Assembly: GCF_014696345.1 (NCBI RefSeq)
Contig: NZ_JACJPY010000002.1
Span: 62,001 to 126,000 of the forward strand
DNA length: 64,000 nt
Reading direction: 5' to 3'
DNA from: Pseudanabaena cinerea FACHB-1277
GTDB lineage: Bacteria > Cyanobacteriota > Cyanobacteriia > Pseudanabaenales > Pseudanabaenaceae
Shown: piece after piece, positions 43,901-53,587 of the stretch
How the letters are laid out: every line of letters starts with the position of its first letter
Numbering within the stretch: position 1 is the stretch's first letter
The notes under the pieces: model-generated
Told to the model about the DNA's origin: nothing
The model's input: the letters and a program-made list of their open reading frames with translations, nothing else
The model's database searches: none
Made by a program: the position numbers and the translations under genes

Positions 43901-44701
43901 ATGTCAAGTGCAAATACTGGAATTGAGTGGACGGACAAGACTTGGAACCCGACCACTGGCTGTGATAAGGTCAGTGCTGGGTGCAAGTATTGTTACGCTG
44001 AGGCGATTACAGAAAGATTTACTCATAACTTTCCGAATGGGTTCAACCTAACTCTGCATGAAGATCGCATTGATCAGCCTAGACATTGGCGAAAGCCTAG
44101 CCGAATTTTTGTAAATTCAATGAGCGATCTCTTTCATGATGACGTTCCTCTAGAATTTTTGCATAGGGTCTTTAAGGTTATGCAAGAAACTCCACAACAC
44201 ATTTACCAGATTTTGACTAAACGCCATGAAAGACTTGAACAAATTGCAGATAAGCTAACGTGGTCGCCGAATATCTGGATGGGAGTATCAGTTGAGAGCC
44301 AAAGATATGTTGATCGTGTAAATTCTTTAAGAAATATTCCTGCTGCGGTAAAGTTTTTGTCTTGTGAACCATTGCTAGGATCTTTAAAACTAGACTTAAC
44401 TAATATTGATTGGGTAATCGTGGGCGGTGAGTCTGGACGGAACCATAGACCAATTGAGAAAGAGTGGGTTGAAGATATTTTGCAGCAATGTCAACACAAA
44501 AATGTTGCTTTCTTTTTCAAGCAATGGGGTGGCTTAACACCAAAATCAGGCGGAAAAATACTTAATGGTGAAACTTGGCAAGAGATGCCCATTGCATGGG
44601 AACAGCATCTTGCTAGGCTTTCACTTATGTCTATTAGGGAAAAACAAGTAATCGCCAAGCAGCCAGTTCCATCAAAAGTTAAAGCCGTGATTCTTGTGTA
44701 A
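43901..44701 (+). CDS. DUF5131 (phage Gp37/Gp68-type) three-Cys-motif protein
   Basis: The 266-aa protein opens with GIEWTDKTWNPTTGC and has a CX6CX2C cluster (GCDKVSAGCKYCYAE), spaced unlike the CX3CX2C of classical radical-SAM enzymes. It continues with IFVNSMSDLFHDDVP, YQILTKRHERL, WMGVSVESQRYVDRV and WVIVGGESGRNHRPIE, the standard DUF5131 blocks. The family occurs in phages and mobile DNA and is paired with TcmP, as here (36 bp downstream). The biochemical role is unknown; a radical-SAM-like Fe-S chemistry is inferred from the motif. Its AT-rich composition hints at transfer. Confidence 0.88.
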   Translation: MSSANTGIEWTDKTWNPTTGCDKVSAGCKYCYAEAITERFTHNFPNGFNLTLHEDRIDQPRHWRKPSRIFVNSMSDLFHDDVPLEFLHRVFKVMQETPQHIYQILTKRHERLEQIADKLTWSPNIWMGVSVESQRYVDRVNSLRNIPAAVKFLSCEPLLGSLKLDLTNIDWVIVGGESGRNHRPIEKEWVEDILQQCQHKNVAFFFKQWGGLTPKSGGKILNGETWQEMPIAWEQHLARLSLMSIREKQVIAKQPVPSKVKAVILV

Positions 44702-44737
44702 TTTATCCAAGTCCTTATAAGTTAACAATTCTAAGCT

Positions 44738-45994
44738 ATGAGTAAGTTGCTATGGTCTGCTGATGGAAGTCATATTCCAACAATTGATCCACATACGAAA
44801 GCTAAGCATTTGATTATAGAGAAGTATGTAGAGGATTTGATATGCACTCTTTATGGCAAAGGAAGACGTGGTGTTGATACATTTACTTTTATCGATGGAT
44901 TTTCTGGTGGGGGAATATATAAAGATGACGAAAGTGAAAATAAGGAATGGTTGGGTTCCCCAGTTAGGCTTATTAAAGCTGTTCAGGAAGGATTTAAAAA
45001 AGCAAAACGGGAATATCCCATTAACGTTAAATTTATTTTTATAGATGATAAACAAGATCATATTGATTGCTTGAAAAACTATGTAATGCCAAAATCAGGG
45101 CTTGATGAACTTTCTCAACCTAAAGATTGTGAATTTAATTACGAATTCATTTGTGGAGAATTTGAAAAAAATATCAATTATTGTGTCTTTACAGCAGAGC
45201 AAAGAAAGGGGCATTCTTTCTTTTTGCTTGATCCTCAAGGATGGACTGATGTATCTATGCAGAGCATCAGAAAGATAACGGATATGAAGAAATCAGAGAT
45301 ATTGTACACTTTCATGATTGATTACATAATTAGGTTTATTGCAGGGAGGGAAGATAGTTTAAAACGTGGATTTGAAGATGTCTTAGAAGCTGACGGCTAT
45401 TATCAAGAGGCTCGTAATTCTAAGTTGACAAGCTCATCAGTTCAATTGTATTTAAGACAGGAATCCATGAGATTATTTAGAGAAAAAGGCAAGGCAAAAT
45501 ATGTTTTTAGCTTTGCTGCTGTTCCTAAAGGCGATACCAGAGTTTTATATTATCTTCTCCACTTATCCAAAAATCTTACTGCACTAGAAGTAATGAAAGA
45601 TAGTTTCTGGGAAGAAAATACACTAGGCTATGAATATTTTTTTAATGTCTATGGCTTCGGATTTAGAACGGTAGATTATTACGAAAGAAACCAGATGAGG
45701 CTTAAGTTTGAGAAATCTAAAGATCAAGAATGTATTGAATTACTTGATCGAGATTTAGGAAGAATATTAGAAAGTCATCCAGATGGTATTACTTTTCGAG
45801 AGGCAAGTGAAAAAACAATGGAATTGAATCCCGCTAGAAAATCTCACTACGAGCAATATATTAGACAACTGCGAGAAGACCAACTGATCGAAATCGTGAG
45901 AGAAGGGAAGGTAATTAATAGCAAAAGTCCTGATTTAAGGCGTAAGGATATTATTAGAAAGAGCCGAGCAAGACAGTTGATATTACCTTTCTAA
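44738..45994 (+). CDS. tcmP: Three-Cys-motif partner protein TcmP
   Basis: The 418-aa protein has the TcmP landmarks FTFIDGFSGGGIYKD, EWLGSPVRLIKA, IKFIFIDD-like VKFIFIDDKQDH and FFLLDPQGWTDV. These resemble a Rossmann methyltransferase-like fold. The C-terminal part carries a winged-helix-like stretch (GITFREASEKTMELNPARKSHYEQYIRQLREDQLIEIV). TcmP is named for its pairing with a three-Cys protein, which is exactly the gene before it. The function is not established; the pair is found in mobile or defence-like contexts. It ends 3 bp before the priA ATG and is more AT-rich than priA. Confidence 0.88.
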   Translation: MSKLLWSADGSHIPTIDPHTKAKHLIIEKYVEDLICTLYGKGRRGVDTFTFIDGFSGGGIYKDDESENKEWLGSPVRLIKAVQEGFKKAKREYPINVKFIFIDDKQDHIDCLKNYVMPKSGLDELSQPKDCEFNYEFICGEFEKNINYCVFTAEQRKGHSFFLLDPQGWTDVSMQSIRKITDMKKSEILYTFMIDYIIRFIAGREDSLKRGFEDVLEADGYYQEARNSKLTSSSVQLYLRQESMRLFREKGKAKYVFSFAAVPKGDTRVLYYLLHLSKNLTALEVMKDSFWEENTLGYEYFFNVYGFGFRTVDYYERNQMRLKFEKSKDQECIELLDRDLGRILESHPDGITFREASEKTMELNPARKSHYEQYIRQLREDQLIEIVREGKVINSKSPDLRRKDIIRKSRARQLILPF

Positions 45995-45997
45995 AAT

Positions 45998-48655
45998 ATG
46001 AAATTAATAGATTCACCGCCAATTTGCGATCGCCATTCCCAACGTTTTGTGAATGTAATTGTTGATTGTATTGGTATTAATGATTTATTGACCTATCGCA
46101 TTGCTGATGAAATGGAAGTGGCGGTGGGGGATATTTTGAGTGTGCCTGTGGGCGATCGCCAAGTGGGAGCGATCGCGCTGCAAATTACGGATACTTCAAA
46201 AATTGCGACAAGGGATATAGAAATCAAATCCGTTACCGCGGTGATTAGTTCGGGCATATTCCCCAAAGCCTATTGGGAATTATTAACTCGCACTGCTGAA
46301 TATTATCGCACGCCCTTGATGCAAACTGTGAAAACGGCTTTGCCGCCGAAGTTATTAGATCAATCCCATTATCGGATCAAGGTTAAGGAGATAGAAATAT
46401 TACCTCTACCTGCACAAGAGGAACCGCAGGATAAATTAGCAGCAGATGGTTTACTTGGGCATGGGGAGCAGTTTAGTTTAATCAATTGGGAAGATGAACT
46501 TGAAAATGGCGATCACGGATCTATAGATTCAGATCCAAAGTCAGATCGTAAGAATATTCCCAAATTGCCCAAAGCCGCACAAATTGTTTGGGATTTCTTC
46601 CAAGAACATCGGACTAAATCTAAAGGAATTAGCCGCCGTTATATTTATCAAAAACTAGGCAAATATGCAGGGGCTGGACTAAGGGATTTACAACAGCGGG
46701 GATGGGTTGAAACGGTTTTAGAACTGCCGCAGCGTCCGCAACCTAAATATGAAGATGTGGTGACACTAAATCAATTGGCTTATGGCGATCAAAAGTTCAC
46801 GCCTAAGCAAATGGAAGTATTGAAAATATTGCAATATCAGGGAGGAGAATGCCTGAAAGCAGAATTGGCGAAACTTGCTCAAGCTTCAACTTCCGTAATT
46901 CAGGGGTTAGCCAATAAGGGCTATGTTTCTATTTCTAAAAGGGAATTACTGCGGCTAGGGGGCAAAAGTCATCAAGTGCTGCGCGATCGCCCCAAGATGC
47001 TTACTGAGCATCAAGATCTAGCTTTGCAGAGAATTTTGCAGGCGATCGCCGAAGGACAATCTGCTCAACTATTGCTGCATGGGGTCACAGGCTCTGGCAA
47101 AACCGAAGTATATTTGCAAGCGATCGCCTCTGTGTTGGAAATGGGTAAGTCGGCTCTAGTCCTAGTTCCTGAAATTGGTTTAACCCCCCAATTAACCGAT
47201 CGCTTTCGTGCCAGATTTGGCGATGCCAAGGTAAATGTCTACCATAGCCAACTGTCAGAAGGGGAGCGCTTTGATACATGGCGCTTGATGTTGACCCCAG
47301 AGGCACAGGTGGCAATCGGGACGCGATCGGCGATATTTGCGCCATTACCCAATTTGGGCTTGATCGTGATGGATGAAGAGCATGATTCTAGTTTTAAGCA
47401 GGATCAGCCCCAACCCTGTTACCATGCGCGGACGGTTGCCCAATGGCGATCGCAGTTGGAACAAATCCCCCTTGTGTTAGGTTCGGCAACCCCATCAGCA
47501 GAGATGATCTATGCCCAAAAAGAAAATTCGGTCATTTATTTAGAACTGCCCGATCGCATTGGCAACAGACCGATGCCACCCATTGAAATTGTCGATATGC
47601 GAATGGAACTTAAGGATGGTAACTATTCAATTTTTAGTCGCAATTTGCAAGAGGCGATCGCCGCAATGTTAGACAAAAAACAGCAGGGCATTCTCTTCAT
47701 TCATCGGCGCGGCTACAGCACCTTTGTTTCCTGTCGTGCCTGTGGCTATGTTGCCGAATGTCCACACTGTGATGTTTCTCTCTCCTATCACGATCCTCTT
47801 ATTCCCACTGCCCACCAACCCAAGAGCGCTCATCTACGCTGCCACTATTGCAACCACACAGAAATGCAACCGCAAAACTGCCCCCAATGCGGCTCCAGAT
47901 ATTTCAAATATTTTGGTAGTGGCACACAAAAAGTAGAACAGGAATTAGTCAAGTTATTTCCCAATATTCGCCTAATTCGCTTTGATAGCGACAGTACCCG
48001 CAACAAGGATCAACATCGGTTATTGATCGACCAATTTCGGGCGGGAGAAGCGGATTTATTAGTGGGAACGCAAATGCTTACAAAGGGATTGGATATTCCC
48101 CAAGTCACCTTGGTGGGCGTGGTGTCTGCCGATGGGCTGCTCAATTTCTCTGATTATCGCGCTGGCGAACGGGCTGCTCAAACCCTATTGCAGGTGGCAG
48201 GACGGGCTGGGCGTGGCGATGAATTAGGTCATGTAATCATCCAAACCTACACCCCCGAACATCCTGCCATTCAAGCAGTGCAGCAATATCGCCTTGATGA
48301 ATTTATGCAAATGGAACTGGAAATGCGTGAGGCTTTGCGCTATCCACCGATGGGACAAATGGTCTTAATTCATCTCAGTAGTGAAAATCCTGAAGCTGTG
48401 GAATTGGCGGCGCATGGTTTGGCAGAATATTTGCGGCAACTTGAGCATGACTGGGATGTATTGGGGGCAGTACCTGCGGCGATCGCCAAGGTGTCAAATC
48501 GCTATCGTTGGCAAGTCCTCCTCAAGTTTATGCCCAGTATGCTTGTCGATGTGCCAGATCTGGAAGAACTAAAAATGCTAGTCGGTTCCCTAATCGATGC
48601 CGCCACAAAACAGGTGCGCGTTTCCATTGATGTCGATCCGCTTACAATTTTGTAG
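45998..48655 (+). CDS. priA: Primosomal replication protein N' (PriA helicase)
   Basis: PriA restarts stalled replication forks. The 885-aa product has an N-terminal 3' DNA-binding domain (about 1-110) and a winged-helix region that is longer than in E. coli. The helicase core has Walker A GVTGSGKTEVY, DEEH in IVMDEEHDSSF, VLGSATPSAE and the late motif VAGRAGRGDELG. Eight zinc-binding Cys are visible (CRACGYVAECPHCDV...CHYCNHTEMQPQNCPQCG). With only 3 bp after tcmP and no obvious Shine-Dalgarno, it seems to depend on readthrough or coupling from the cassette upstream. That is unusual for this housekeeping gene. Confidence 0.96.
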   Translation: MKLIDSPPICDRHSQRFVNVIVDCIGINDLLTYRIADEMEVAVGDILSVPVGDRQVGAIALQITDTSKIATRDIEIKSVTAVISSGIFPKAYWELLTRTAEYYRTPLMQTVKTALPPKLLDQSHYRIKVKEIEILPLPAQEEPQDKLAADGLLGHGEQFSLINWEDELENGDHGSIDSDPKSDRKNIPKLPKAAQIVWDFFQEHRTKSKGISRRYIYQKLGKYAGAGLRDLQQRGWVETVLELPQRPQPKYEDVVTLNQLAYGDQKFTPKQMEVLKILQYQGGECLKAELAKLAQASTSVIQGLANKGYVSISKRELLRLGGKSHQVLRDRPKMLTEHQDLALQRILQAIAEGQSAQLLLHGVTGSGKTEVYLQAIASVLEMGKSALVLVPEIGLTPQLTDRFRARFGDAKVNVYHSQLSEGERFDTWRLMLTPEAQVAIGTRSAIFAPLPNLGLIVMDEEHDSSFKQDQPQPCYHARTVAQWRSQLEQIPLVLGSATPSAEMIYAQKENSVIYLELPDRIGNRPMPPIEIVDMRMELKDGNYSIFSRNLQEAIAAMLDKKQQGILFIHRRGYSTFVSCRACGYVAECPHCDVSLSYHDPLIPTAHQPKSAHLRCHYCNHTEMQPQNCPQCGSRYFKYFGSGTQKVEQELVKLFPNIRLIRFDSDSTRNKDQHRLLIDQFRAGEADLLVGTQMLTKGLDIPQVTLVGVVSADGLLNFSDYRAGERAAQTLLQVAGRAGRGDELGHVIIQTYTPEHPAIQAVQQYRLDEFMQMELEMREALRYPPMGQMVLIHLSSENPEAVELAAHGLAEYLRQLEHDWDVLGAVPAAIAKVSNRYRWQVLLKFMPSMLVDVPDLEELKMLVGSLIDAATKQVRVSIDVDPLTIL

Positions 48656-48711
48656 GGATCTGCATTGTTACAGCTTTCCCCTTGCGGCTGTGGTCGGATC
48701 AGTGAAATCTA

Positions 48712-48888
48712 TCAAACTGACTGTAAATTACTAAGCTTTTCTTCCCCCGTAAGTTCCCCAAGCAGAGTCAACATAAAAGGATTATTCACTCGACTTAGGC
48801 ATGGCTCAGTCAGCATTAGGAATAGCGATCGCCCATTTTCAACATCATTTCGACTAATTGCGATACACCATTGCAAGGATTGGAGTAT
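48712..48888 (-). pseudogene. Possible short coding relic
   Basis: An open minus-strand frame of about 58 codons without a convincing start reads ILQSLQWCIAISRNDVENGR, then LFLMLTEPCLSRVNN, and ends in GELTGEEKLSNLQSV. It looks protein-like but I do not recognise it. It lies between priA and the AbiJ-like gene and could be the end of a deleted gene or chance. Confidence 0.25.
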
Positions 48889-48913
48889 TCAGGTAAGTGT
48901 GTGCAGCTACCGA

Positions 48914-49888
48914 CTATTCTCTCTCTCTACATTTAGCTTTATATGCTTCTACGAGAAAAACTATATTTGAAGCAGTAAGATGCAATATGTAAGAAGCTAA
49001 ATATTCAGGCACACCTCTAATTTCAGTACCTTGACCATGACCAGCTTCTTTATTACGAACAGTAGGAACTCCAGCTTCAAGGACTTGCCTTAAACCTGAA
49101 AAATGGTTTTGTAGATAACTAGGTACAAGTTCTTCTCTTTTTAGGATAATTTCTATAAGTTTTGAAGCAGTGGCAGTTTTGTCATAAGCCCAACTAAATT
49201 TGTCGCAAATAGTTTTCATTGTGCTTTCAAAGGCTTTCAGGGCTTCAACAATTGATGCTTCATATTCTTGATTTCGATAATATTTATGAGCGCTTCGGAA
49301 CTCTTGCTCAGCTCCAATAAAACCTTCATCAGAAATTAGAGTGAGTGCTGGGATGACAGCCTCAGCATGAATAAAATACGAATCAACACGAATAATCTGA
49401 CCATTGTCGTACTGATATCCAATTCCATGCTCACGAAACCGATGATTTAATTCATTAATAGCATCAGTAGGTTTTTGCGATATACCAAATCCAGTTATTT
49501 CTCTTTCTGGTAGCTTTGGTACACCTCTTTCAATATGTAGACAAGTTAGCTCAATTACATCAAGAAGATTATCTGTATGTGTATTAGGATCGAGAAAGAA
49601 AGTCATACACTCCTCATTTGGTGTTGAACTCTCAGGTAGTCCCAGTTCTTTAGCTAATGATTTATAGATTGATTGCCATATCCAGTTAACATGTGGTTCT
49701 ACTGGTCTTCCTTTAAACTTAATATCAGCGTAGATATTCTTTGACCCATAAGTTCCTATAGCATCTTCCCAGATATATATTACCTGCCGCCGAAATTGAA
49801 TTGGTAAACTTGTGTATTGATAAATTTCTGCTTGATCACTAAGTTCAGCAGCTTTTTTTCTCTTGGAATATATATCAATAATTGCCAT
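48914..49888 (-). CDS. AbiJ-like abortive-infection protein (STM4504/CBY_0614 family) with HEPN motif
   Basis: The 324-aa protein has an N-terminal AbiJ-NTD4-like domain (IDIYSKRKKAAE, then SLPIQFRRQVIYIWEDAIG). Its C-terminal part resembles the Abi_C / HEPN fold (FESTMKTICDKFSWAYDKTATASKLIEII, then RNKEAGHGQG). RNKEAGH near residue 290 fits the R-x4-6-H motif of HEPN ribonucleases, so the product may cut RNA during phage infection. This is inference from the family. It stands alone on the minus strand, downstream of priA, and no antitoxin is adjacent. The composition is AT-rich. Confidence 0.82.
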   Translation of the reverse strand: MAIIDIYSKRKKAAELSDQAEIYQYTSLPIQFRRQVIYIWEDAIGTYGSKNIYADIKFKGRPVEPHVNWIWQSIYKSLAKELGLPESSTPNEECMTFFLDPNTHTDNLLDVIELTCLHIERGVPKLPEREITGFGISQKPTDAINELNHRFREHGIGYQYDNGQIIRVDSYFIHAEAVIPALTLISDEGFIGAEQEFRSAHKYYRNQEYEASIVEALKAFESTMKTICDKFSWAYDKTATASKLIEIILKREELVPSYLQNHFSGLRQVLEAGVPTVRNKEAGHGQGTEIRGVPEYLASYILHLTASNIVFLVEAYKAKCRERE

Positions 49889-49929
49889 GTTTATATTCTA
49901 ATTAATGTTTCAATCGGGATAGTAGGTGA

Positions 49930-50190
49930 TTATAAGCCCTCTAAAACTTTTGCAAGTGATAGCCTTCCGTTGATTGGCTCAAACTCATCTTCTAATAACC
50001 ATAATTGCGCTTCTTCATAGTTTTGGCTAGTCAGAACAACCTTATAATTTTCCACAGGATCGCAAACACGACATACACCCCTGCGATCGCCCATCAGCAT
50101 TAATAGATAAGGTGGCGACTACATTGGATCGATCCAAACCTCAAGAAAATTCCACTCATCCTTCACTGGGGCGAGTGCGGGGGATAACAT
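49930..50190 (-). pseudogene. Small conserved cyanobacterial gene with in-frame amber codon
   Basis: The frame runs MLSPALAPVKDEWNFLEVWIDPM, TAG, SPPYLLMLMGDRRGVCRVCD and continues through EEAQLWLLEDEFEPINGRLSL to a TAA. Both halves lie in the same frame and look like one conserved protein of about 86 aa. The TAG (50119-50121) interrupts it at codon 24. Restart at a downstream Met (LMLMGD) is possible. The gene is absent from the ORF track because of this stop. The rest of the gap to 50316 shows nothing recognisable. Confidence 0.65.
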
Positions 50191-50315
50191 GGTATCGTTT
50201 GTTTACCTCTACATAGTTGAGCCACCTCAATAATACCTGACGAAATAGTTAGTGATTAAAATTATCATGATTTTACTTGGCTCTATCAGACTTTCCAAAA
50301 ACTAGTAATCGACAA

Positions 50316-50771
50316 CTAATCAGAAAAATCATCATCTTCCCAAATTGTATATTTTTGTTTAAAAACCTCATCCCAACTTAGCGCCGTGATTTCGGCTTTC
50401 TTGCCCATCTCATCCCTAGCATCCTGTTTCGCCGCCGCAAAGCACTTATCCCAAATCGAATTAAAAAAATCTCTATTCAGACTTGGCATCTCTCGCTGAC
50501 TTTCTGCAATCTCACGCCGCGCTGAACGAATTGAAATTACGCAACTGGCACTAGGTTTTTCAGGTTGACATTTCCACTTGATGACGTGCAGCATCAACCG
50601 AGTTAACTGACTGCTTACACCCCTTCTTTCCGATCGCCCCATTGACTCCTCTAAACTCTCCAAAAGGCTGTAGGCTTCAGTCATCTGTCCCTCTTGCAAC
50701 AATTGCTTTGCTGTCACCACAGCTAAGTATGGTGACTCAAACACCAGATTATCCCATGTTGTTTTTGCCAT
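50316..50771 (-). CDS. DUF29-family protein
   Basis: The 151-aa cytoplasmic protein has the DUF29 signature: SLLESLEESMGRSERRGVSSQLTRLMLHVIKWKCQPEKP, followed by SIRSARREIAESQREMPSL. DUF29 proteins are abundant in cyanobacteria, often near repeats or toxin-like genes, and have no established role. The C-terminus is acidic (IWEDDDFSD). It is divergent from chlD. Confidence 0.8.
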   Translation of the reverse strand: MAKTTWDNLVFESPYLAVVTAKQLLQEGQMTEAYSLLESLEESMGRSERRGVSSQLTRLMLHVIKWKCQPEKPSASCVISIRSARREIAESQREMPSLNRDFFNSIWDKCFAAAKQDARDEMGKKAEITALSWDEVFKQKYTIWEDDDFSD

Positions 50772-50904
50772 GACTGCTTATATTTTTAATTGAGTGCGCC
50801 AGATCTCAATCTTAGCTTAGACTACTAAACGCTATAATTGGAAGGAAGCTTAAAATTTCACTTCTTAAAACTTTTATATTTTTTTTAACCTGTAACCCGA
50901 TCGC

Positions 50905-52959
50905 ATGGTATCTTCTCCTCCTTTAGCCCCATCAACTCCAAATATCTTTACACCGATCGCCTTTCCCCTAGCCGCAGTCGTGGGACAAGAGGCGATTAAA
51001 ACGGCCCTGTTGCTTGCCGCGATCGATCCTGCGATCGGCGGCATTGCCCTTGCAGGGAGACGCGGTACTGCCAAGTCTGTGCTGGCGCGGGGTATTCATG
51101 CCCTCTTGCCTCCCATTGAGATCGCCGTTGAGTCCATCAGTAATTGCGATCCCACGCAGCCCGATACTTGGGATGATGCGCTGGTCAAGGCGATGCGGGG
51201 GAAAGATCATAGCGAAGTAGTGACGAAAGTAATTCCTGCGCCATTCATTCAAATTCCTTTGGGAATTACCGAAGATCGCTTGATTGGTTCAGTGGATGTG
51301 ACTCGTTCTGTAAAAGAAGGGCAGACCGTTTTCCAGCCAGGGCTTTTGGCAGAGGCGCATCGAGGCGTTCTCTATATTGATGAGATTAATTTATTAGATC
51401 CGCAGATTTCTAATTTGTTGCTATCAGTTCTCTCTACGGGCTATAACCAAGTAGAAAGAGAAGGGATTAGCTATCAGCATCCCTGTCAGCCTTTGTTAAT
51501 TGCCACTTATAACCCAGAGGAAGGTGCGCTTAGTCAGCATTTGATGGATCGCATTGCTATTAATCTTTCGGCGGATGGAGTTCTATCCCTCGATCAGCGT
51601 GTGGAAGCGGTGGATATGGTATTGGATTATGCCAGTTCCCCTGAAGCGTTTTTAAGTGGTTACGATACGGATATTGAAGACTTGCGGACACAGATTCTCT
51701 TGGCGCGTGAATGGCTGCGGGATGTAACGATTTCGCGGGCGCAGATTCAATATCTAGTGGCGGAAGCAGTGCGTGGTGGTGTGCAGGGACATCGTGCCGA
51801 GTTGTTTGCGTTGCGGGTTGCTAAGGCGGCGGCGGCATTGGAGAGTCGGACACAGGTAAATGCTGATGATTTGCGTCAAGCGGTGGAATTGGTAATTGTA
51901 CCGCGATCGCCTCTTTCGCCAGAGCAACAGCAAGCCCCTGAACAGCAGCAGCAAGCGCCACCGCCACCACCCCAAAATCAGAATGAAGGGGAGCAGGAAC
52001 AACAGGAAGACCAAGAGGAGCAGGATCAAGATCAGGAACAACAGGAAGATGAATCGCCCGAAATTCCTGAAGAGTTTATTTTCGATCCTGAAGGCGTGAT
52101 TCTCGATCCTGAAGTTCTCTTTTTCGCGCAATCGATGCAAAAGCAAGGGCGATCGGGTACGCGCAGTTTGATCTATTCCCAAGAGCGGGGGCGCTATATC
52201 AAGCCTATTCTGCCCCAAGGCAAGAGCGATCGCATTGCCGTTGATGCCACCCTTCGCGCTTCGGCTCCCTATCAAAAGTCACGCCGCTTGCGTCAGCCCC
52301 ACCGTAAGGTCATCGTGGAGAATATTGACATTAGAGCCAAGAAACTGGCGCGTAAGGCTGGGGCGTTGACGATTTTTCTAGTGGATGCTTCTGGCTCGAT
52401 GGCGCTGAATCGGATGCAGTCGGCAAAAGGGGCGGCTTTAAAAATGCTGACGGATAGCTATCAAAACCGTGACCAGATCTCGTTGATTCCCTTTCGTGGT
52501 GAAAAAGCCGATGTGCTGTTACCGCCCACCCGTTCTATTGAGGCGGCAAGGCGGCGTTTGGATACGATGCCCTGTGGTGGTGGTTCGCCCTTAGCTCATG
52601 GGCTGACCCAAGCGGTGCGGGTTGGTTTGAACGCACAGCAGTCAGGGGATGTTGGCTCGGTGACGATTGTGGCGATTACCGATGGGCGCGGCAATGTGCC
52701 ACTGGCGCGATCGCAGGGTGAACCTATCGATCCAGATAATAAGCCCGACATTAAGGGCGAATTAATCGATATTTGTCGCAAAATTCGTGCCCTGAAATTG
52801 GGGCTTTTGGTAATCGACACGGAAAATAAATTTGTATCCACAGGTTTTGCCAAGGAACTCGCCGCCGTAGGGGGTGGTAAGTATTACCATCTGCCCAAAG
52901 CCACGGATCAGGCGATCGCTAATGTTGCCTTGAGTGCGATCGCGGATTTACGAAACTAA
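50905..52959 (+). CDS. chlD: Magnesium chelatase subunit D
   Basis: With ChlI and ChlH, ChlD inserts Mg2+ into protoporphyrin IX, the first step of chlorophyll synthesis. The 684-aa product has an N-terminal AAA+ domain ([49 protein letters not shown]). A Gln/Pro/Glu-rich linker (about 345-390) follows. The C-terminal von Willebrand A domain has the MIDAS motif [11 protein letters not shown] plus [11 protein letters not shown]. The architecture is complete. No other chlorophyll gene is in the window; chlD is usually unlinked from chlH and chlI in cyanobacteria. A terminator follows. Confidence 0.96.
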   Translation: MVSSPPLAPSTPNIFTPIAFPLAAVVGQEAIKTALLLAAIDPAIGGIALAGRRGTAKSVLARGIHALLPPIEIAVESISNCDPTQPDTWDDALVKAMRGKDHSEVVTKVIPAPFIQIPLGITEDRLIGSVDVTRSVKEGQTVFQPGLLAEAHRGVLYIDEINLLDPQISNLLLSVLSTGYNQVEREGISYQHPCQPLLIATYNPEEGALSQHLMDRIAINLSADGVLSLDQRVEAVDMVLDYASSPEAFLSGYDTDIEDLRTQILLAREWLRDVTISRAQIQYLVAEAVRGGVQGHRAELFALRVAKAAAALESRTQVNADDLRQAVELVIVPRSPLSPEQQQAPEQQQQAPPPPPQNQNEGEQEQQEDQEEQDQDQEQQEDESPEIPEEFIFDPEGVILDPEVLFFAQSMQKQGRSGTRSLIYSQERGRYIKPILPQGKSDRIAVDATLRASAPYQKSRRLRQPHRKVIVENIDIRAKKLARKAGALTIFLVDASGSMALNRMQSAKGAALKMLTDSYQNRDQISLIPFRGEKADVLLPPTRSIEAARRRLDTMPCGGGSPLAHGLTQAVRVGLNAQQSGDVGSVTIVAITDGRGNVPLARSQGEPIDPDNKPDIKGELIDICRKIRALKLGLLVIDTENKFVSTGFAKELAAVGGGKYYHLPKATDQAIANVALSAIADLRN

Positions 52960-52971
52960 GGGTTAAAGAGG

Positions 52972-53006
52972 CTTTCGATAAGACCGCTTAGCTGTCCTAT
53001 CGAAAG
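52972..53006 (+). terminator. Terminator of chlD
   Basis: CTTTCGATA and TATCGAAAG form a 9-bp stem 12 bp after the chlD stop, followed by a T-rich CCTTTTGGGTTTT. Confidence 0.6.
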
Positions 53007-53074
53007 TCCTTTTGGGTTTTAATTCAGCCCAAAGCGCTGTAAAGTTAATTTTTATTAACTTTTGTTGTCAACAT

Positions 53075-53479
53075 ATGAACTTACCCCTTAGTCCATCGCA
53101 AATCTTGATCTATGGTGTGGCGATCGCCGCAGGATTAGTTTATCTGCCCTATATGGTGGTTGCCTTTGCGCGGGTGAGCGTGGGCTTTGACATGAATGCC
53201 CCCAGAGCAATGTTTGATCGCCTGCCCGACTATGCCAAACGCGCAACATGGGCGCACCAAAATTCCTTTGAAGTATTTGGGCTATTTGCCGCCGCCGCCC
53301 TCACTGCCTATGTTACTGATGTCGCTTCTGAGCAAACTACTCTCTATGTCTTGGCATTTTTAGCCGCGAGGGTTTTGTTTAGCTTCTTTTATATTGTGAA
53401 CTTGCCTTGGCTGCGATCGCCAATGTGGGCAATTAGTATGACCTGCATCGGTGGTTTATTTTTGGCTAGTTTCCGCTAA
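53075..53479 (+). CDS. MAPEG-family membrane protein
   Basis: The protein is about 134 aa with four hydrophobic helices, of the MAPEG (membrane-associated eicosanoid/glutathione metabolism) superfamily. It shows RATWAHQNSFEVFGLFAAAALTAY and FLAARVLFSFFYIVNLPWLRS, the conserved motifs of bacterial members. The start is ATG 53075 (MNLPLSPSQ), since the track's upstream residues lie in the intergenic hairpin region. Bacterial members may have glutathione transferase activity, but the substrate is unknown. Confidence 0.85.
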   Translation: MNLPLSPSQILIYGVAIAAGLVYLPYMVVAFARVSVGFDMNAPRAMFDRLPDYAKRATWAHQNSFEVFGLFAAAALTAYVTDVASEQTTLYVLAFLAARVLFSFFYIVNLPWLRSPMWAISMTCIGGLFLASFR

Positions 53480-53530
53480 TTTCCTTAAGAGCATGGTGTG
53501 GCTAAGCTTTGAGTAATCGAGAAAAATCTA

Positions 53531-53561
53531 TAATAACCATAGATATTCTCTATGGTTATTA
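53531..53561. promoter_or_regulatory. Palindrome 1 upstream of the ndhF3 operon
   Basis: TAATAACCATAGA (53531-53543) and TCTATGGTTATTA (53549-53561) form a perfect 13-bp inverted repeat with a 5-nt centre, about 77 bp before the ndhF3 ATG. A near-copy follows 56 bp on. In other cyanobacteria this operon is controlled by a LysR-type repressor (NdhR/CcmR); this dyad is a candidate operator, which is inference. Confidence 0.55.
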
Positions 53562-53587
53562 ATGTTTTCATTTAGATAAATCTTTGC

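Noticed and set aside
48665-48970. 101-aa plus-strand ORF after priA
   Set aside because: It overlaps the AbiJ-like gene end and resembles no protein; the minus-strand relic is slightly more protein-like.
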